64,000 nt of DNA from Isoperla grammatica (taxonomy: Eukaryota > Arthropoda > Insecta > Plecoptera > Perlodidae). Of the stretch, positions 34,901 through 49,532 are shown piece after piece. Position numbers and translations under genes: made by a program. The notes below the pieces were generated by a model, which saw nothing but the letters and a program-made list of their open reading frames with translations, was not told the DNA's origin and ran no database searches. The stretch lies in assembly GCA_945910005.1 (NCBI GenBank), contig OX246739.1, positions 9,956,292-10,020,291 on the forward strand. Direction: 5' to 3'. Every line of letters begins with the position of its first letter. Position 1 is the stretch's first letter.

Positions 34901-37900
34901 TGAACATTGTTACTCTGGAACTATTAATAACTAAAATAATTATTTAGCACGGAAACACAAAACTATAATTTCGCCGGGCGGTAGACGATAGGAAGAAGGG
35001 GGGAATGTGGGAAAAGCCGGGGAACATGTTAGGAAAGCCGCACTAACCTGTAAACATTACATGGAGACGTCCCACGACGACCGGCTATGGTTCCACCACA
35101 CTGGAATGACACATGTGCACTTCTCCACGGTCCGCAAGCAACTGCAGTGAGCGCTTATTCAACAACATGTTTGCTGATAACGCTCGTGACGTGTATTGTA
35201 GTGATGTATAAGAAGTGCGGCTGATGGATAGGATGAAGGGAAAATGCAAACGACACTAATTCTAAACAATAATGTTCCTTAAATTAATTAAATTATTTCA
35301 ACGTACAAAGTTGTACTGCAATTATTTTGAATTAGGACAAACTATGACACGTTGTAACGTTTCCAAAATATTTACCCGTGCAACCTGGGAAGAAGCTAAA
35401 ACTTTCTATTCTAATTTTCAGCAGTTTCAAGAGGTATTCTTCGAAATAAGTAATACTGGCGCCGTTAGCGATTCTAAAGTATGACTTGTTACGCGTACTC
35501 GCGAAGTCAGTCAGTTGGAAATCTGCGCTATGAAGTTCTCAAGTATGGAAATGATCCTCTAGGCAAATCACTTGCTGTTTCCTATAATATATTCCATTTC
35601 AAGGAGTGAAAGAGAACCCTTGTCACATTTTTGTGTTGATCTTTTACAGACGCTTATAACATTGAACATGCTGTGGACATAAATTATGCAGTCGATAACA
35701 AAAGAGAAGATATTTTGTGACGCACTTAGGTACTTAGGCACTTAGGTACAGCACTTAGCATTATTCAGATGGCCACTCAAGTGAAGTGTTCACGCTCTGC
35801 TTTCATTTTATCTTTTCCACTAAGATTGCTGATAACGAAATCCAAACCGTGATATTTTCAATCAAAAGCCGTTCTATACTATTGAGATACAGTATGCCTG
35901 AAAAAATATTAAAACCACATGATTTTGCTCATGAAAATGAGAGGTGACGTACAAGAATGTGGACAAGGAAGTGTACAATGCCGTTAGCCCATTAAGCTAC
36001 GTTGCCATTTTCTGGGTGGTCGATAGCCCGCGAATGTTATTTGTACGGACTGTACTAAATCTGATGGTCGGGAAGAGATCATTTAGGGTCCAGAGTTCCT
36101 CTTGGCAAAGCTGTGGTCGAAGTTCTACGTCTTAACTAGAACTCCGTTGGTCAAGCAAAACCTGAGACTGCCAAAATGATTGAGAGTGTTAGCGTGAAGT
36201 CTTTTGTCCCCGAACAAAGCATCAAACACATTCTCAACTGACAATTTGGTTCGACTTGGAGTAAATCAATTATGACAAAGGAAATTCCTTATGTTTTGTC
36301 AGACCTTGCCTTATTTTATATTAATGAGTAAACTTTAGCAAGCAGAAATAGTTGGAGATTTCTGCGCCAAAATAGTACAAAGGATGTCATTATATTAACT
36401 TAAGGCATTAAAATTCTCTCTAACCACGCTTAATAATCCTTTTATGAAAAATTCTTTGAACATTCTGCCCATTAATTGCCTCAGCAGAACTGGTGAATAC
36501 TTAGGTTTACAAAGTGGTAACATTAATCATGTATGCCTAGATGGTGTAATAACTAGGAAAAAAGAAAAAAATGGAATATTTTTCTTTTAAACTCTCGGTA
36601 AAAGCACGAAAACATCATTTATAATAATATAATAATTTCGTAAATGAGAGACGTGGAACTTTGAATCTGATGCAATACCACGACGCAAAGTTACTAAAAG
36701 TTAAAAAAAAAGTTGGCACTAACAACGCGTAAGCAAGCAATATGGAGACCATAGCAGTCTTTAAGATCGTAGCGAAAAATAAAAATTATCTTTATTACGA
36801 ATGATTGTAAATAAGCGGAAGGATGGACATATTTTGAGGAAAGACGGAATACTGAATATCGTGTGGAAATGGAAGTGAAAAGTATTAGAGTCTGACCAAG
36901 ATAAATTGGAATACGTGCCACAGATAATAATCCAAGATATAACTCTACGGGGAAGTACACGTAGAAATAAGACTCAGAAAAAATAAAAAATTACGAAGAG
37001 CTGGTTCAAATCAATCCACGGGTAGACAACATGAAAATCACAACAAGAAATACTCCCTTACTGGTACTTATATTTTTTGTCACCACGCATTTGTTCCATT
37101 ATTATTACACTTACGATTAATGATTAGATAATTTATATTGCATTGGTATTCATTTTTTAATAAATTCTCAAACATATTTCAAAGATTATTTTCGTGTCAT
37201 GCTCATAATTAGTTACAAATATTTATGTATGAATTACTATTAAATAATATTGCCCTGGTTAATATGTCACTCGTCGTTTCCCTTCTGGGTATATCTAACA
37301 TATGCATACACACATTTATTGTTGGAGGCCGGGGGAGAGGAAATATACTTGTTATGCAAAGTACCACATACAAACGTGTTGCCATTCTTTTCTTATTTCG
37401 TTAAGACGTGGATATCGCTCTTGCCATCTCTCCAATCATTGTCTTGAAACAGTCATGTTTACTGTAAAATTAATGTGCTCAGCCCCAAAAAATCCAAACA
37501 CCCATATATATTATTTATATTTCGGATCAAGGTTGGTAGCTATGTGGGCCTACTTAAAATTTAGATCATGGTTCTAGAGATACGGATGATCCATTGCGAG
37601 TATCTGGCGAACAGCCGGTCTACGCGAAATATAGCTCACGCTTGAAGGAAGATCGGAGAGGGGCGGGGGGGGAGGGTCGGGCGGTAGTAATTCCCAGCCG
37701 ACAAGTAAGGCGGGACACAAAATATTTCTTGCTTGCGTTGTATGCATGTCTTATCTTAGATAAGGAAGCTTGACAAAGTAATACGATTTGTAGAATGTAA
37801 TTCAAGGTGGACACGGTGAGCTTGCGATCACTATGGCAGGGTTTGGATATAGTATGTTTGCCAGTTATTATACTTCGTTGCTATGACGGCTGAAAAAGAA

Positions 37901-39585
37901 AGAAAGAATCATTTAAGTATATTTAAGAGTAGAACAGAAATAGAGATAATCTGATTCAGTTCAATATGCTCGGTCAAAATTTTTAACAATTATAGTATGA
38001 GCATTGAGCACCTACAGACGTGTGGTCACAGTTGACAGCAACTGGAGCATATATACAACCAACGAGCTCTTTTGCAAACAAATCCGTGTCAGTATACGGA
38101 AGTGTTATCCGAAGAATGGAAATGAAATGTTTTGAAAATGCACTGTGCAATATTCTTGGCAATTGTTTGAGCCACGGCATAAGATACGGAGGCAATCTGA
38201 AGATTTACTGCTAACTGCTCCCTTGGCCTGTCATGCGGACAATGTGCGGCGTTTTGTCAGCTAGATGCAAAGTGACTCTCCAATCTGCGGCCTGACTACA
38301 CATTTCAGCCACTATGTGGAATGAGAAATATCTACATGCTCCAAGTTTTCTAACTCAGGAGAGAGACGCAGAAATGTAGACATTATATCTATTATTATTT
38401 CAGACTAGCTGGGATCAGGACTTTGTCGCGTGAAACTTGGGGAAAACCAACAGTGGATTTAGAATTTAATTATTTTTAAAATTTACTGTCTCATTTACCA
38501 TAAAAACCGAACTCTAGATTCAAATTAAGATTGTTTTGACGTTGTTATGCACTGCTCAGACCCCTAGTGAGCCAGCGTGGTGGTACAAAGCTTATGACAC
38601 TCCAGGGATTATGAGAAAGTCAGCAACGAGAGTTCCATTAAATGTCGGCTCACTGGTTTTTGTGTCCATCTACTACAAATCATCAAACTCTGTGTGTCTT
38701 TCTAATAGAATACATAGGATTGCGAATTGGCGCCTGAGGTTCTTATTGTGATTAATGTGACATTGCGACATGCACACTAACTTGACTAAACCCCAAAAAC
38801 AAGCCACCATAAAATTATTAAAAAAAAAATAATGTAAAATATGTTCAAAGTGTGTCTTTGTTGATTTTCGTGGGGTTGTATAAATGTTTCACAAAAACAC
38901 TTACCAACAAAATATTATACCCGGCCCCTCCACCAAATAGTGTTAAATCCAAACCTGCAGTTTGCCTATTAGTATAACTCTCTTTTGTGGGTTTTTCATT
39001 TCAATTCTCTTCATATTCGGGAAAACAAACACGATTGTACAAACATGTGTTGACGCATGCCTGAGCGAGTAAAGGCTTTTTCTAAAAGTAGAGGTTGTGT
39101 ATTTAAGCTCTATCTGATTTTTACATGGCTCACATTATTAAATTCCATTCCGGACTTAGAATAAAAAGTTTTCTTTGAATTGCCAGTGGCTTATCGGTAT
39201 TGGTTATTTAATACGAAGAACCTTATTTGATACAAGTTAGGCCCGGGGGAGGGATTACCTTGGAAGTTAGGTAATCGATAGCTGGGCATATTTCAGTTGC
39301 CGATCCCGACGTATTTGGTCGTCTTTAGATTTTTCTCTTGTGTCCCAAAGGGTTTTAAAGGATCTTTAGCCAGAGAAAGTCTTCAGTTTTATGTTTCTGG
39401 AGGCTTAATGACTTACAGTTATTTCAAGAGCAAGTTTGGTTAGGTAGAGATTCACAGGGAACGCTTATAGCTATTTGTTTTCCATTATGAAAGCAGAAGT
39501 ATTTGAGATTCATATTTTTAAACGATTGTCAATCTCAAAATTTAGGTGTACCTTTCACATATCGTATGTGAAAAAAACAACGTCG

Positions 39586-39697
39586 TCCTCTACCCCTAGG
39601 GGCGCCCGTTGTTGCCAGGTATAACAGTTTCATTCTTGTTATTTCCTATATAGAAAACAAATCCCTAGCAACACTAGGCGCCCCTAGGGGTAGGGGA
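39586..39697. mobile_element. Tiny MITE, 112 bp
   Basis: Inverted ends of about 33 bp read TCCTCTACCCCTAGGGGCGCC and the complement of TCCCCTACCCCTAGGGGCGCC, each with a CCCCTAGGGG palindrome followed by a TTGYTRCYAGG-like segment. The interior is about 45 bp of AT-rich DNA. Confidence 0.7.
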
Positions 39698-42600
39698 AGA
39701 TTATGAATTCCAGCTTGTACCAATGCCTGTTCCCCATGGAGTCACTTTTGATTCCCATTTTGCTTTGCTCAACTCTTGAAGCCCGAATTGAGTTGGCTTT
39801 TACAATCTCCGGCTTTCACACAATAAAAAATAATATTAATATATCTTACCCCCCCACAATGTTGAGATGAAGACATTTCTCTGTTTTATTACGGCAAGAG
39901 TAGCATTGTGTTCATTTTTATTCGGTCGTCCCCGAATTGTCGGCCTCTCAATGACCGCACATATTGCGATGCTATATTTCACGACAGTTTTATATGGCTC
40001 CACATTCTGCTACAGAAATAGTTTGTATTCGTAACAGTGACGTTGCTTGGTGTGTATTACGTTTTTCATCTACGAATCAAATTCGCAGAAAGTCAGGCTT
40101 TTCGACGCCGGGTACGCGTCACGTGAGGGGAATAACTGCAATCTGCTGCCTGTAAAAAAAATCACACACAATATTCATGAATACATTTTCTAAAGTGGAT
40201 CACTAGAGTCGACAGTTGAGTGAGGAATACAGATTTTATAACAGTGCTTTTTTTTAATCCGTTTACTTTTAAGTAGGTAGTTTTGTTCTGTTCAGAAGAT
40301 TGATCTAAACAACGTATACATATTCTATCGTACATAAGTTTGTGTGAACTGATTGGATCTCGAATTAATATGCAAACGTATATTTTACCTCAATTTGTGA
40401 ATCAGGCCCAGAATAGTTAGTCCAGAACACTAACTCTCCTACTTCAATTTAGTTCACTCCATCTTTTTGTGAAGTAAATTTTAAGATGTCTCCAAGTTAT
40501 AAAATATATAAATCAAGCACCATCTCACTCCCTTAAGCCGCCGTAAAGTTGAGAGGGGAAAATGTTGCTCAATCATATAAGATTACACAATTTTGTATTA
40601 AAATGCAAGTGTTGAGTACAAATAACGTTTGCATTTTTCGAAAATAAGTTAAATAATTTAGTAACAAATTACTACTTGTAAAATGTATGATCGAATATTT
40701 TCAGGCATTCCTGCACAATATTGACAGAATCATGATAGAAATATAATGTTAGAGCAAGATTGCATCAAAGCAATTTCGCAGCTAGCCGAGAAGGAATTTC
40801 TATTTCCTCGTTGTTGGCTCCTTGATATCGACGAAGTGTCCAATAAAGTGCATAAAGTTGTTGCTTTGCAGGCTTATCTATGGGTTTTCAAACAATAAAA
40901 TACAACAAAGGTCCTGAGCCCGATCAATATTTCACGTTAGCGATAACAACCCTTTAACAGCCCCCTCCCTTAAGCCCTCTCGATCGAGGCTGGTGAAGCA
41001 ATCTAGGCGACTCCTACTTGTGATTCAGAACCCAAGCCTAGGCCGACGTTTATGGCTAAGGATGGGACACGACGTGTATCAAAATAATAAACCCGGTTAG
41101 AAGGGCGAATTCTCCCAGCAATAAACTTGGAGGGGGGAAATTGTAATGTCTCCGGTTCTATCTGCCACGGGCAAACCCACGGGCACAGCCACGGCACTTG
41201 ACACGACTTCACTTGAAACAATGTTCTCGTCTCTGCATACAAATACCTACGACACAACACTTTCTTTTGTTCGAGAACAAAACGTATTTTCCTCGGCTTA
41301 ACAAGTTGAACTCCCGTTAAACTTTCAACTTTACCTTAGGACGTGTTACGGGGACAAGCTCTACCCGGGGACGCGATTTATCTCACAAAAACTTCACCTT
41401 TTTGTGTAATTAGAGTCTATAGTTCTTTCTTAGGACTTTCAACTAAGTAATTTGTATGTTGGACAACTTAATTGCGAAGCTCTCTATTGGTGGCTGATAG
41501 TGAAAAAAGTTAATGAACAGTTAAAGAATAATATTATCTGTAAGCTATGACAGGGCCTAACTATACACCAATAAATGGTTTATTTAATTAGGAGAAACAA
41601 CTTTGTGTCTAAGGTTTGTTTAACGAACTTTAGAATAAATGTACTAGAAATTGTCTATCACTGAAATACAAACTACCATTGTTGGTAACTTGTACGACAT
41701 TCGTTTGATGACGCGCCTATTCATAGATAATTTCGATTCAATGTTACGTATTTTCAATTCGTTAAGATTATTAAACCAGCTTTCTAATATAATTGGTACT
41801 CAGTCAGCTACATAAAGCAAACAACAGATAGAGGTGATTATAACGCGTACGCTGTGACTGTGAACAATCCAAAGACCGAAACAAGTCAAGATATATGACT
41901 AAGCTCAAGGGATACGAACAGAAAAATGAATTTCTTTTTAAACGTACAACGCACGAAAAAAGCTGCTTTATACGTTAAGCCACTTATTCTTCTTTGAGAT
42001 TTGTTTCAAGATCGTACGCATAAATATAACAACGGTCTTCTTTTCAACCGGTTACTGGGGATTTACACGTTTATTATTCCACGTAAAAAATTTAGTCACG
42101 GAGTTTTTTTCATGCATAGTAAGAACAAGGTTTACGATAATAATACACGTGGCGCGGAATTTTACGATTCCATTGTATTATATTATTCTAGCGTTCTAAA
42201 GATTAGAATATTGTCAAAATGTATGCGTCTTTAAACCTGCCATTGTTCGGATATAAATTCAGTCTTGCTTTTATTCGGCATTAGACAGAATTATTGTGCT
42301 TTCATATTTATATTTAAATGGCAACTCGTCCATAGCTCCACTCAAAAGAATGAATATATGCCATAGTTATGGTCGTTTATACATTTTATAATTGGACTAC
42401 AACTTAATGATTTTCAGTATTGTTAAGTTAATAACGCGACTTAATACATTGAATCTAATTGATAAATATAAACAAACTTATCTATTAACTTAGCTAACTA
42501 AACTAAATTGAAAATGACAACAACAAAAATGAAATAATAATTAGTTCAACTGACCTTACCTAGCATCCTCTGGCGGCTCCAAAAGTCGATGTGAGTCCAA

Positions 42601-45600
42601 GTATGCGAGTAGATCAGTTGCACTGCCAAAGTTTGCACCATTAGCTAGCGTTTCATGTCCCATGTCCCATGAAAACAGGTTTATTTTATGACGATGAAAT
42701 GACGATGAAAGAAATAAACAGTAATGACAACAGCATAGGAGAAGTGAACTTTAAACACCTAAACGAGATCGGGTATGAACTACTTGTGGCATCAACATGT
42801 TGGATGGAAGTTCACAACAAGAACGTAATTGATTTTTAAATAATTAAATTAAATCATTTTTAGATTTGTAAATTGAGGTTAAATCCATACGTTTAAATGT
42901 GTTCTTTAGATGAATTTGTATTAACAGCTGTTAAAAAATTTAACAATGAACGGTTTATGTAAATGTGGCAAGGAAGAGGTTATTGAAGCCGTGAAAGTCT
43001 CTTCTACTTCTCTAAAATGCACAACACATTTACTTTATTGGACAGTCGCGAAGCTGTGACAAACGTCTTCTGTCAGAACAAACTTCCATTTCCTTTTATG
43101 ACTACATTTTCTTTCGAATATAATTAATATATTGTCAGATTCAAAAGAGTCAATTTGCAGTCTATCAAACACAGCTATATAATACGAAATCCAATTTAAA
43201 AACCATCCGGTACCTCCTTGGACGAAAAAGGATGAGTTTATAATCGTGTTTCCCGGCAAACGTATACAACGTTTACTCTTATTCATGGCCTCTCATTCCC
43301 GTAAACGTATCTTGTTTTTGTGCGATAACGTGGAAGATGGTTTACGAGTTCTTTGTGGCTGCCGGGAAATGATGTTGGTGTTTTTCTTTCATCCGTCCGT
43401 TGTATAAAAGATCTGGCGTAGGCGCTGTTTATTGAGGAACGTGGGTCGGGTATGAAAACCTGCTTGTTCTTTGTGTAGCGCGTCAACCGTTTGCCACGCA
43501 TTGGTTCTGTGCGTGTCGGATCAACCGCAATCTTGATCTATCAACAGACTGGGGAGAGCGGAAGTGAAAATAAACTTTACGTCACACATTTCCATTTTGG
43601 AGATCATAGTTGGGTAGTAAACTTGAGGTTTTTATGATCAAGTTTTTAGGTTTATTTAAGTATGTGTATATTGATATTTCACTTGAGTATATAAGGTGTA
43701 TTCTTTGTATTATTTAACTTACTGTACATTTGTGTTCAATGTTTATTTTTTATAACCGACTGTTTAACTAAGCTCAATCCCGCACAGTATTTAACAACAC
43801 AATAATTAATTCTGAGAGTTACATCACGTTTGAACTAACTTTCCTCAAAGTCAAGTCGTTTCAAAGTAACCATGCGATAGTTCTCCACTGCAACTGTTGC
43901 AAACAGTTCTCGAATGTTGCCGCCCATACGGACTACCCTAGACAGTAAACGTATGGAATGTTCACCTTGCCTCCTCACGTACAACGTAATGGGGGCTTTG
44001 TCTTCAATTACCATCTACGGTTGCTCTGATCAAAGTTATTTCCAAGCTTCCCTATCACAAAGCAAATGCTGAGATTAAGTAATTTAAGGTAAAACAGCCC
44101 TTCGGCATTCAATCCAAACTCTCAAAATACCAAACTCAAACACTTAGTTAACAACCTGAAAAGTTACAAAGTGTTCCTAAAGCTGGTATTTGTTATTAAA
44201 TTATTAATTTCATTTTACTGTATTAGGGCGTCTACTATCATCTCTATCTTATTGACGAATTGGAGAGAACACAGATGTTCCTTACATAAGGAATTTGTTT
44301 TTTTTATGGAAATGGATATAATATGGAAATATATTGCATAAACTGGCGTAACCGTCGGAGACTATACTACAACCCCTGCATTGGCGGATTGGTGGGAGGC
44401 TAATCATAATGAAGAATATTGTTGGATTAGACCAATCCTCACAGAACACACTATTTTGTGGTGGGGTATTTTGAAAGTGTGTTTATCGGTGCATTAGGTT
44501 GATAATAATAATTACAAGGTTGGACTTAAAATCTTATGGTTGCGTTTTTGGGATGAAATGTAACATGCATTACGATGACTCAAATAAAAATAAACATGAA
44601 TAAATAAAGTGAACATAAAAAGGTAAATATTTAGCACATTCGTTAAATGAAAAAACTGCTAACTTGCAAAAAGATGTAAATAAAAGTTTGAATTTATTTT
44701 TGATGTAAAAAACAATTGAGGATGTGTGTTAATGTATTACGTACTCATGCATATCATCCTTGTATACTGCCACAGGAAATTGTTATTGGATGTTAGGTTT
44801 AGTTCAGATTTATTTTAAATTATTATTATATTCGTTTTATTTTTTAAATGTATAATAGTAATGTTAAAATTAATAGGTTTGAATGATTGTAATAATTATT
44901 GTAATTTGTAAAAGATAAATTATAATCGTTAGTTGTAAATTCAATTCTTAGTTATAAAACATACAGAAAGAAGACATTAATAAATGATTATTATAATGAT
45001 TTTGTGGTCATTTAACAGTATTTTTTATGATGTATTAACCTACAAAACATTGATCTTTCCAATCGCTGATCATACATGCAATGATAAGTGTTTATGAATA
45101 CACTTTCATATGTGAAACGAAAGTATCAATCAAATATGTTCCAATAAGTACATTTAAATATACGGAAAATATCATCATGAACAAAGTGAAATTAAACAAT
45201 TTGTAAGCTTCCTACGAACACATAATATATAGTATATACGTATGTATTATTTCTATTGCTACAATATCGATCTATTATAGAGCGTAACAGCCACATTTTC
45301 CTAGCATAAATACTCACCAACCTAAACACTCATCAACCAAACATAAACAACAACAGTGCACGACGAATAACAAAATCATCAAATCAAGGTTCAGGTCCGT
45401 CAGCCGCCTACCGTTCACAGTTGTGTACGAATCTACAGACGGGATACGCTCCATGGCTAACTACACGTTTCAACAACATATTTGGTCTCCAATTATTTAT
45501 GCATGTGCATTTCAAATTAACTTAAAGGTACTTGAAACATAAAGCGAACTCAAACATTCAAGTTGTGTTTATTATTTTCAAATTCAAGACAAATAACAGT

Positions 45601-45958
45601 AAAATATATGTCTGTAAAACATCAAAACTACATTAGTAAAAACAAAGTTAAAACTATGTCTTGTCATACCTTCCTGAAGGTCACCTGTTAATCACATTGT
45701 TTTAACAATTAACTTCAAATTCTTTTGTAACAGCCTAACAGCCTATACTAACTGAGCTTCTGCTAGTTGCCGTTGTAATGTTATAACGTTCTACGCGCAT
45801 TTAATTTTAACATTCAATAATATAAAACAGATGTGGCAAAACAAAATAATTAACAACCAACAAAACTGCATCATTGAGGAAATAGTAAAACTCGGAATGT
45901 ATATTTTTATAGAATGGTGTATATAAAACGCATTTATTTGTTTTAACAATACACCAAA

Positions 45959-46312
45959 TAATAAAAACACTGTAGGACTTACACAGTTAAAATATTCTTG
46001 ATGTTGTTCAACATCACGTCACGCAATATTTCGACAGCTGCTCTGCTGTCATCATCAGGCACGACTGAGGGGTAGATCAACAGTCTCGAAGTGGTAACGG
46101 CGCAGTCTCGTGGTGACGTGCAAACCAGCTGGCTCACAAGGCTGGCACACACGGTCTACTTTGCATTCATTATCCGTTCAACATCTTTAGCAATTATTGG
46201 GTACCAAATTCCCTGTATTTCCACGCTCCGGGGCTACTAATGATATTGCGTGACGTGATGTTGAACAACACCGAGAATATTTTTACTGTGTAAGTCCTAC
46301 AGTGTTTTTATT
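45959..46312. mobile_element. Inverted-repeat element with hammerhead-like motif
   Basis: Arms 45959-46030 and 46242-46312 are inverted copies (outer end TAATAAAAACACTGTAGGAC). On the minus strand, inside the left arm edge, CTGATGA (46058-46052) is followed by a 6-bp stem GACAGC/GCTGTC and then GAAA (46032-46029). This resembles the hammerhead ribozyme core found in Penelope-like elements and retrozymes. A spare U sits between CTGATGA and the stem, and stems I and III are not convincing, so catalytic activity is doubtful. A direct repeat, TACACCAAATA, occurs on both sides (near 45951 and 46349). Confidence 0.65.
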
Positions 46313-47950
46313 ACATATTTTCCAGTTAACGAGAGTGTTTTTAATAATACACCAAATATTATAATAATGATAACATGAAGATCTAAACAATCTATGACAT
46401 TGTATAACACAAAATTTTCCTATATACATACATTTTGTATTACAGACACATCATTATCTTTAAATATATCATGTTATAAAATTTCGTTGAGAAATTAGGG
46501 TTTTTTCAATAAATCATTAACTATATTCTACAGGTGGCTCTTAATCGTGATTTATTCATAGAGCTACCTTAAAATTTTGTAAATAGTATAATAGATATTT
46601 CTGGTACAGTTATCAATTTATTAGTTACAATATTTTTGTCATTTAAAACAATGAAAAAATATTCCACCCTTCCATCTCAAGTTTATTGCAATAAATGTTA
46701 TTTATGTATCTGTCTTCGGTTGTGCGTTATTAAGGTAACAAGACACAATGAATAAACAAACCAGTTATATATTTAACACGTCTTATAATTATATAGTCCA
46801 CAAAATTGGTGTGATATACGCCTCACAATCTGTGTATATTTTATATCTAACAACTTCGTAGTAATTGAAATAACATACATTCGAACAAATGTAATTTAAG
46901 TGCGTAATATTATATTAATACATTTCTCTTCCAATGTTCATCACTCTCATTTGCTAATCTCATAATGTGCCAATTTCTGCACTTTCAAGTTTGACGACTC
47001 ACCTATTTAAGCATTTTATCAAAACAATTCCTCTCTCTTAAACACACAATAGTTTTACTAGTGCACACTCCAGTTTTTATTTTTTTTATTTAAATATGAA
47101 CAAATATTACATGTAACACATTCAAGAACGCATTTGTCTTCTCAAAACAATTATAGAATAGCATATTGACATGAAACACATTTAGTAACAATATACAAAT
47201 CTTGGAACAGAACATGTTCAACAAATATCTTAATAAATACTACTTGCACTTAAATAAATGTAGATGTATATGTATTTAACATTTAAAAGTGTTGTCAATG
47301 ATGATAACTGTCTAATTCATCAACTGCTACACATTTTTTTTAATATTCAACGAAACAAACAAAATATTTCTAACATTCATGAATCTTAAAGACTCCTTAT
47401 CTCGTTGTGTGTATGATTAAGGTTAGTTTAGTAAGTCAGCTCAGAGAACTGAAACGTCAGTGGAAACCTCATAGAGAGCAAGGTACTTTTATAAGGGTCT
47501 AATGAGATAAAGTTTAAAGACTTAAATGTAATCATAATGATTGAAAATGGTTTTAACAGAATATTTAACATATTGAGAGGCTGAATTAATGCACAAATAC
47601 AAAAGATGATTTTATAATTGCGTTTTGAAGCACTAAATGAGTAAGTTCTGCTTAGATGGGAAAATTAAAAACATATTTGAGCATGAGTAAAGTAAGTAAA
47701 ATTATCTTTGTACAATGGATACTACTGACGACTCAAAGTCAGATGTAAGTAAATTAAATAGATTATGGTTGTATTTTGAATAATAAGTGAATATGATCTA
47801 AATAAGTGAACTGTTCTAGAGTTAGGTTTCTAAAATGGTTTAAATACGATTTAGATTATAAACGAGGTCTAGACGTTTGAAAATACTGATCTAAATAACT
47901 ACAATGGAAAAGTATGTAAATACTAAATATCCTACTAAAGGGTGATCAAG

Positions 47951-47956
47951 TTTATT
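47951..47956 (-). promoter_or_regulatory. Candidate polyadenylation signal for the minus-strand subunit
   Basis: TTTATT on the plus strand, so AATAAA on the minus strand, about 0.4 kb beyond the stop at 48358. It is the first canonical hexamer noticed, but the context is AT-rich. Confidence 0.35.
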
Positions 47957-48357
47957 GAAATGAACTAGCATGAAAAGCTGTGGATAAGTGTCCATTGAAT
48001 GATCTAAATTATTGTAAAATGCTACAATGGAGAGCCGTACTGACTACGATATAAGAAAACTCCTACGGGCTATGATGGGGATAGGGTTTTACAATAAATT
48101 ACTCCCTATTGCTAACATGGAAGATTTCTTCGTGAGTACTGGGTATGTCTATACTTTCTATTATGTAAAATCTAAATCATTGATCATTATTCATTACCAA
48201 TACATGGGAATTGTTTTGTACGCATACCTAATATCTAAGTGATTCATAATTGTTATAAAACGATTTCTCCCCAAGTTTCTCTATTCCTCATATTATCTCA
48301 GTGAGTGAAACGAGTTATAAGAGTTCGATGTTACATTGAGCTAACGAGTCTGATGAG

Positions 48358-48582
48358 TTAGGTGCCTGAGTTATCAACAATCACTTCAACAGGTGTCTGT
48401 GGTTCTGGCAGCTTGAAGGAGATGCGGATATCTGAGAGTTGTTGGTCTATTGGAATGCGAGTATCGTAGAGCGATGGGGCCTGGAAGATGATACCGCAGG
48501 TTCCTCCGATACAGGCGAGGGTGAAAACCCACAGGAAGAATCGATCTAATATCATTGAAACGTATTTCCAGTCTTCAACCAC
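48358..48582 (-). CDS. nAChR alpha2-like subunit, terminal exon
   Basis: Encodes 74 residues and a TAA stop. It begins [11 protein letters not shown], immediately preceding TM4 ([19 protein letters not shown]), then [21 protein letters not shown] and a short extracellular tail ending [10 protein letters not shown]. The acceptor is GTTTTCAG and the phase is 0, matching the donor of 56279-56391. EDWKYV-type starts are shared by several insect subunits. The TM4 wording and [10 protein letters not shown] suggest alpha2 (SAD), but beta2/alpha8 cannot be excluded because loop C lies outside the window. Confidence 0.92.
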   Translation of the reverse strand: MVEDWKYVSMILDRFFLWVFTLACIGGTCGIIFQAPSLYDTRIPIDQQLSDIRISFKLPEPQTPVEVIVDNSGT

Positions 48583-49532
48583 CTGAAAACAGAAGAAAAG
48601 AGTGCCTGAATAATGTTATTTTAATACAGGTTGTGTTTAAAAACTGAACAATGATGAGGTACTGAATTCGGTTACCAGTTTGGCATACATTTTTGAACGT
48701 TTAGAAACGATATTAATTCATTAATATCATGCCATATTACTCGTTCATTTATGTGTTTATGTGTTTATATACTTTTACTTGTTAGTTACCGGTACTTATA
48801 ATGGTGGAATTTTTAAATTTAAATTATTTCATGTTGCTGTATTTATTTACTGTATGGGTAAAGGTGGCTGTTTGGCTAAGGGACTTTCAAATGCTAGTTG
48901 AAGTTGGTATTCCCCTATTCACCTGTTTACCACCCAACACGATATTCTTAGCTTTTAAATTGTATAAATAAATGTGTGAGACAATACGCATTGTATTTTC
49001 TATGTTAGGTTGTGTGGAAAGCTAAATCCAAACAAATAGCGTACGAGTGCAGTATGCGATTTTTATGTATATTCGACCAGCAAACATCCGCCATGTATAT
49101 TTAACGAAATGAATTTGTAAAACAAACATTCTAGTTCTCCTATAGTTGCAGTTGCAGACCGTTCGACTCAGCACAGCGCCACTATTCAACAGGCATACAC
49201 AAAGCAACAGCCCCTTAATAAAACAAGCTCTGACCTACATTCATTCAATTATGTACACGCCTTGAAAAGTAAATTTTATTTCCCGGGTCCCTTGAGGTGG
49301 TGTCCAGCGGCCAGCGCCGCAAATCAGGCGTCGCGACGCCGTAGGACGCCGGCTACCCGCGGGGGTTGACTTACCGCGTCCGCGCGCTGACCAATAAACA
49401 CCCTAGTGCTGACCGTAACTTGCTGTACTCTGCACAACCACAGTAAAACATGTATCCTCGACTCGGGGCAGGAGAATGCATGGGTTGGCAATGTTATCTC
49501 AATCATAAATAAAAAAAATAAATTCACATTTA

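Larger units (their letters stand above)
32713..48357. other. Intergenic region between the two convergent nAChR genes
   Basis: About 15.6 kb of AT-rich DNA without a supported gene. It includes G-rich runs at 34855-34900, a MITE at 39586-39697, a SINE fragment near 37876 and a foldback element at 45959-46312. The first part will be alpha1 3' UTR and the last part the 3' UTR of the minus-strand gene. Scattered short open frames show no motifs. Confidence 0.6.

Noticed and set aside
40960..41260. Minus-strand 85-codon frame
   Set aside because: No motif, no splice signals and no conservation evidence in intergenic DNA.
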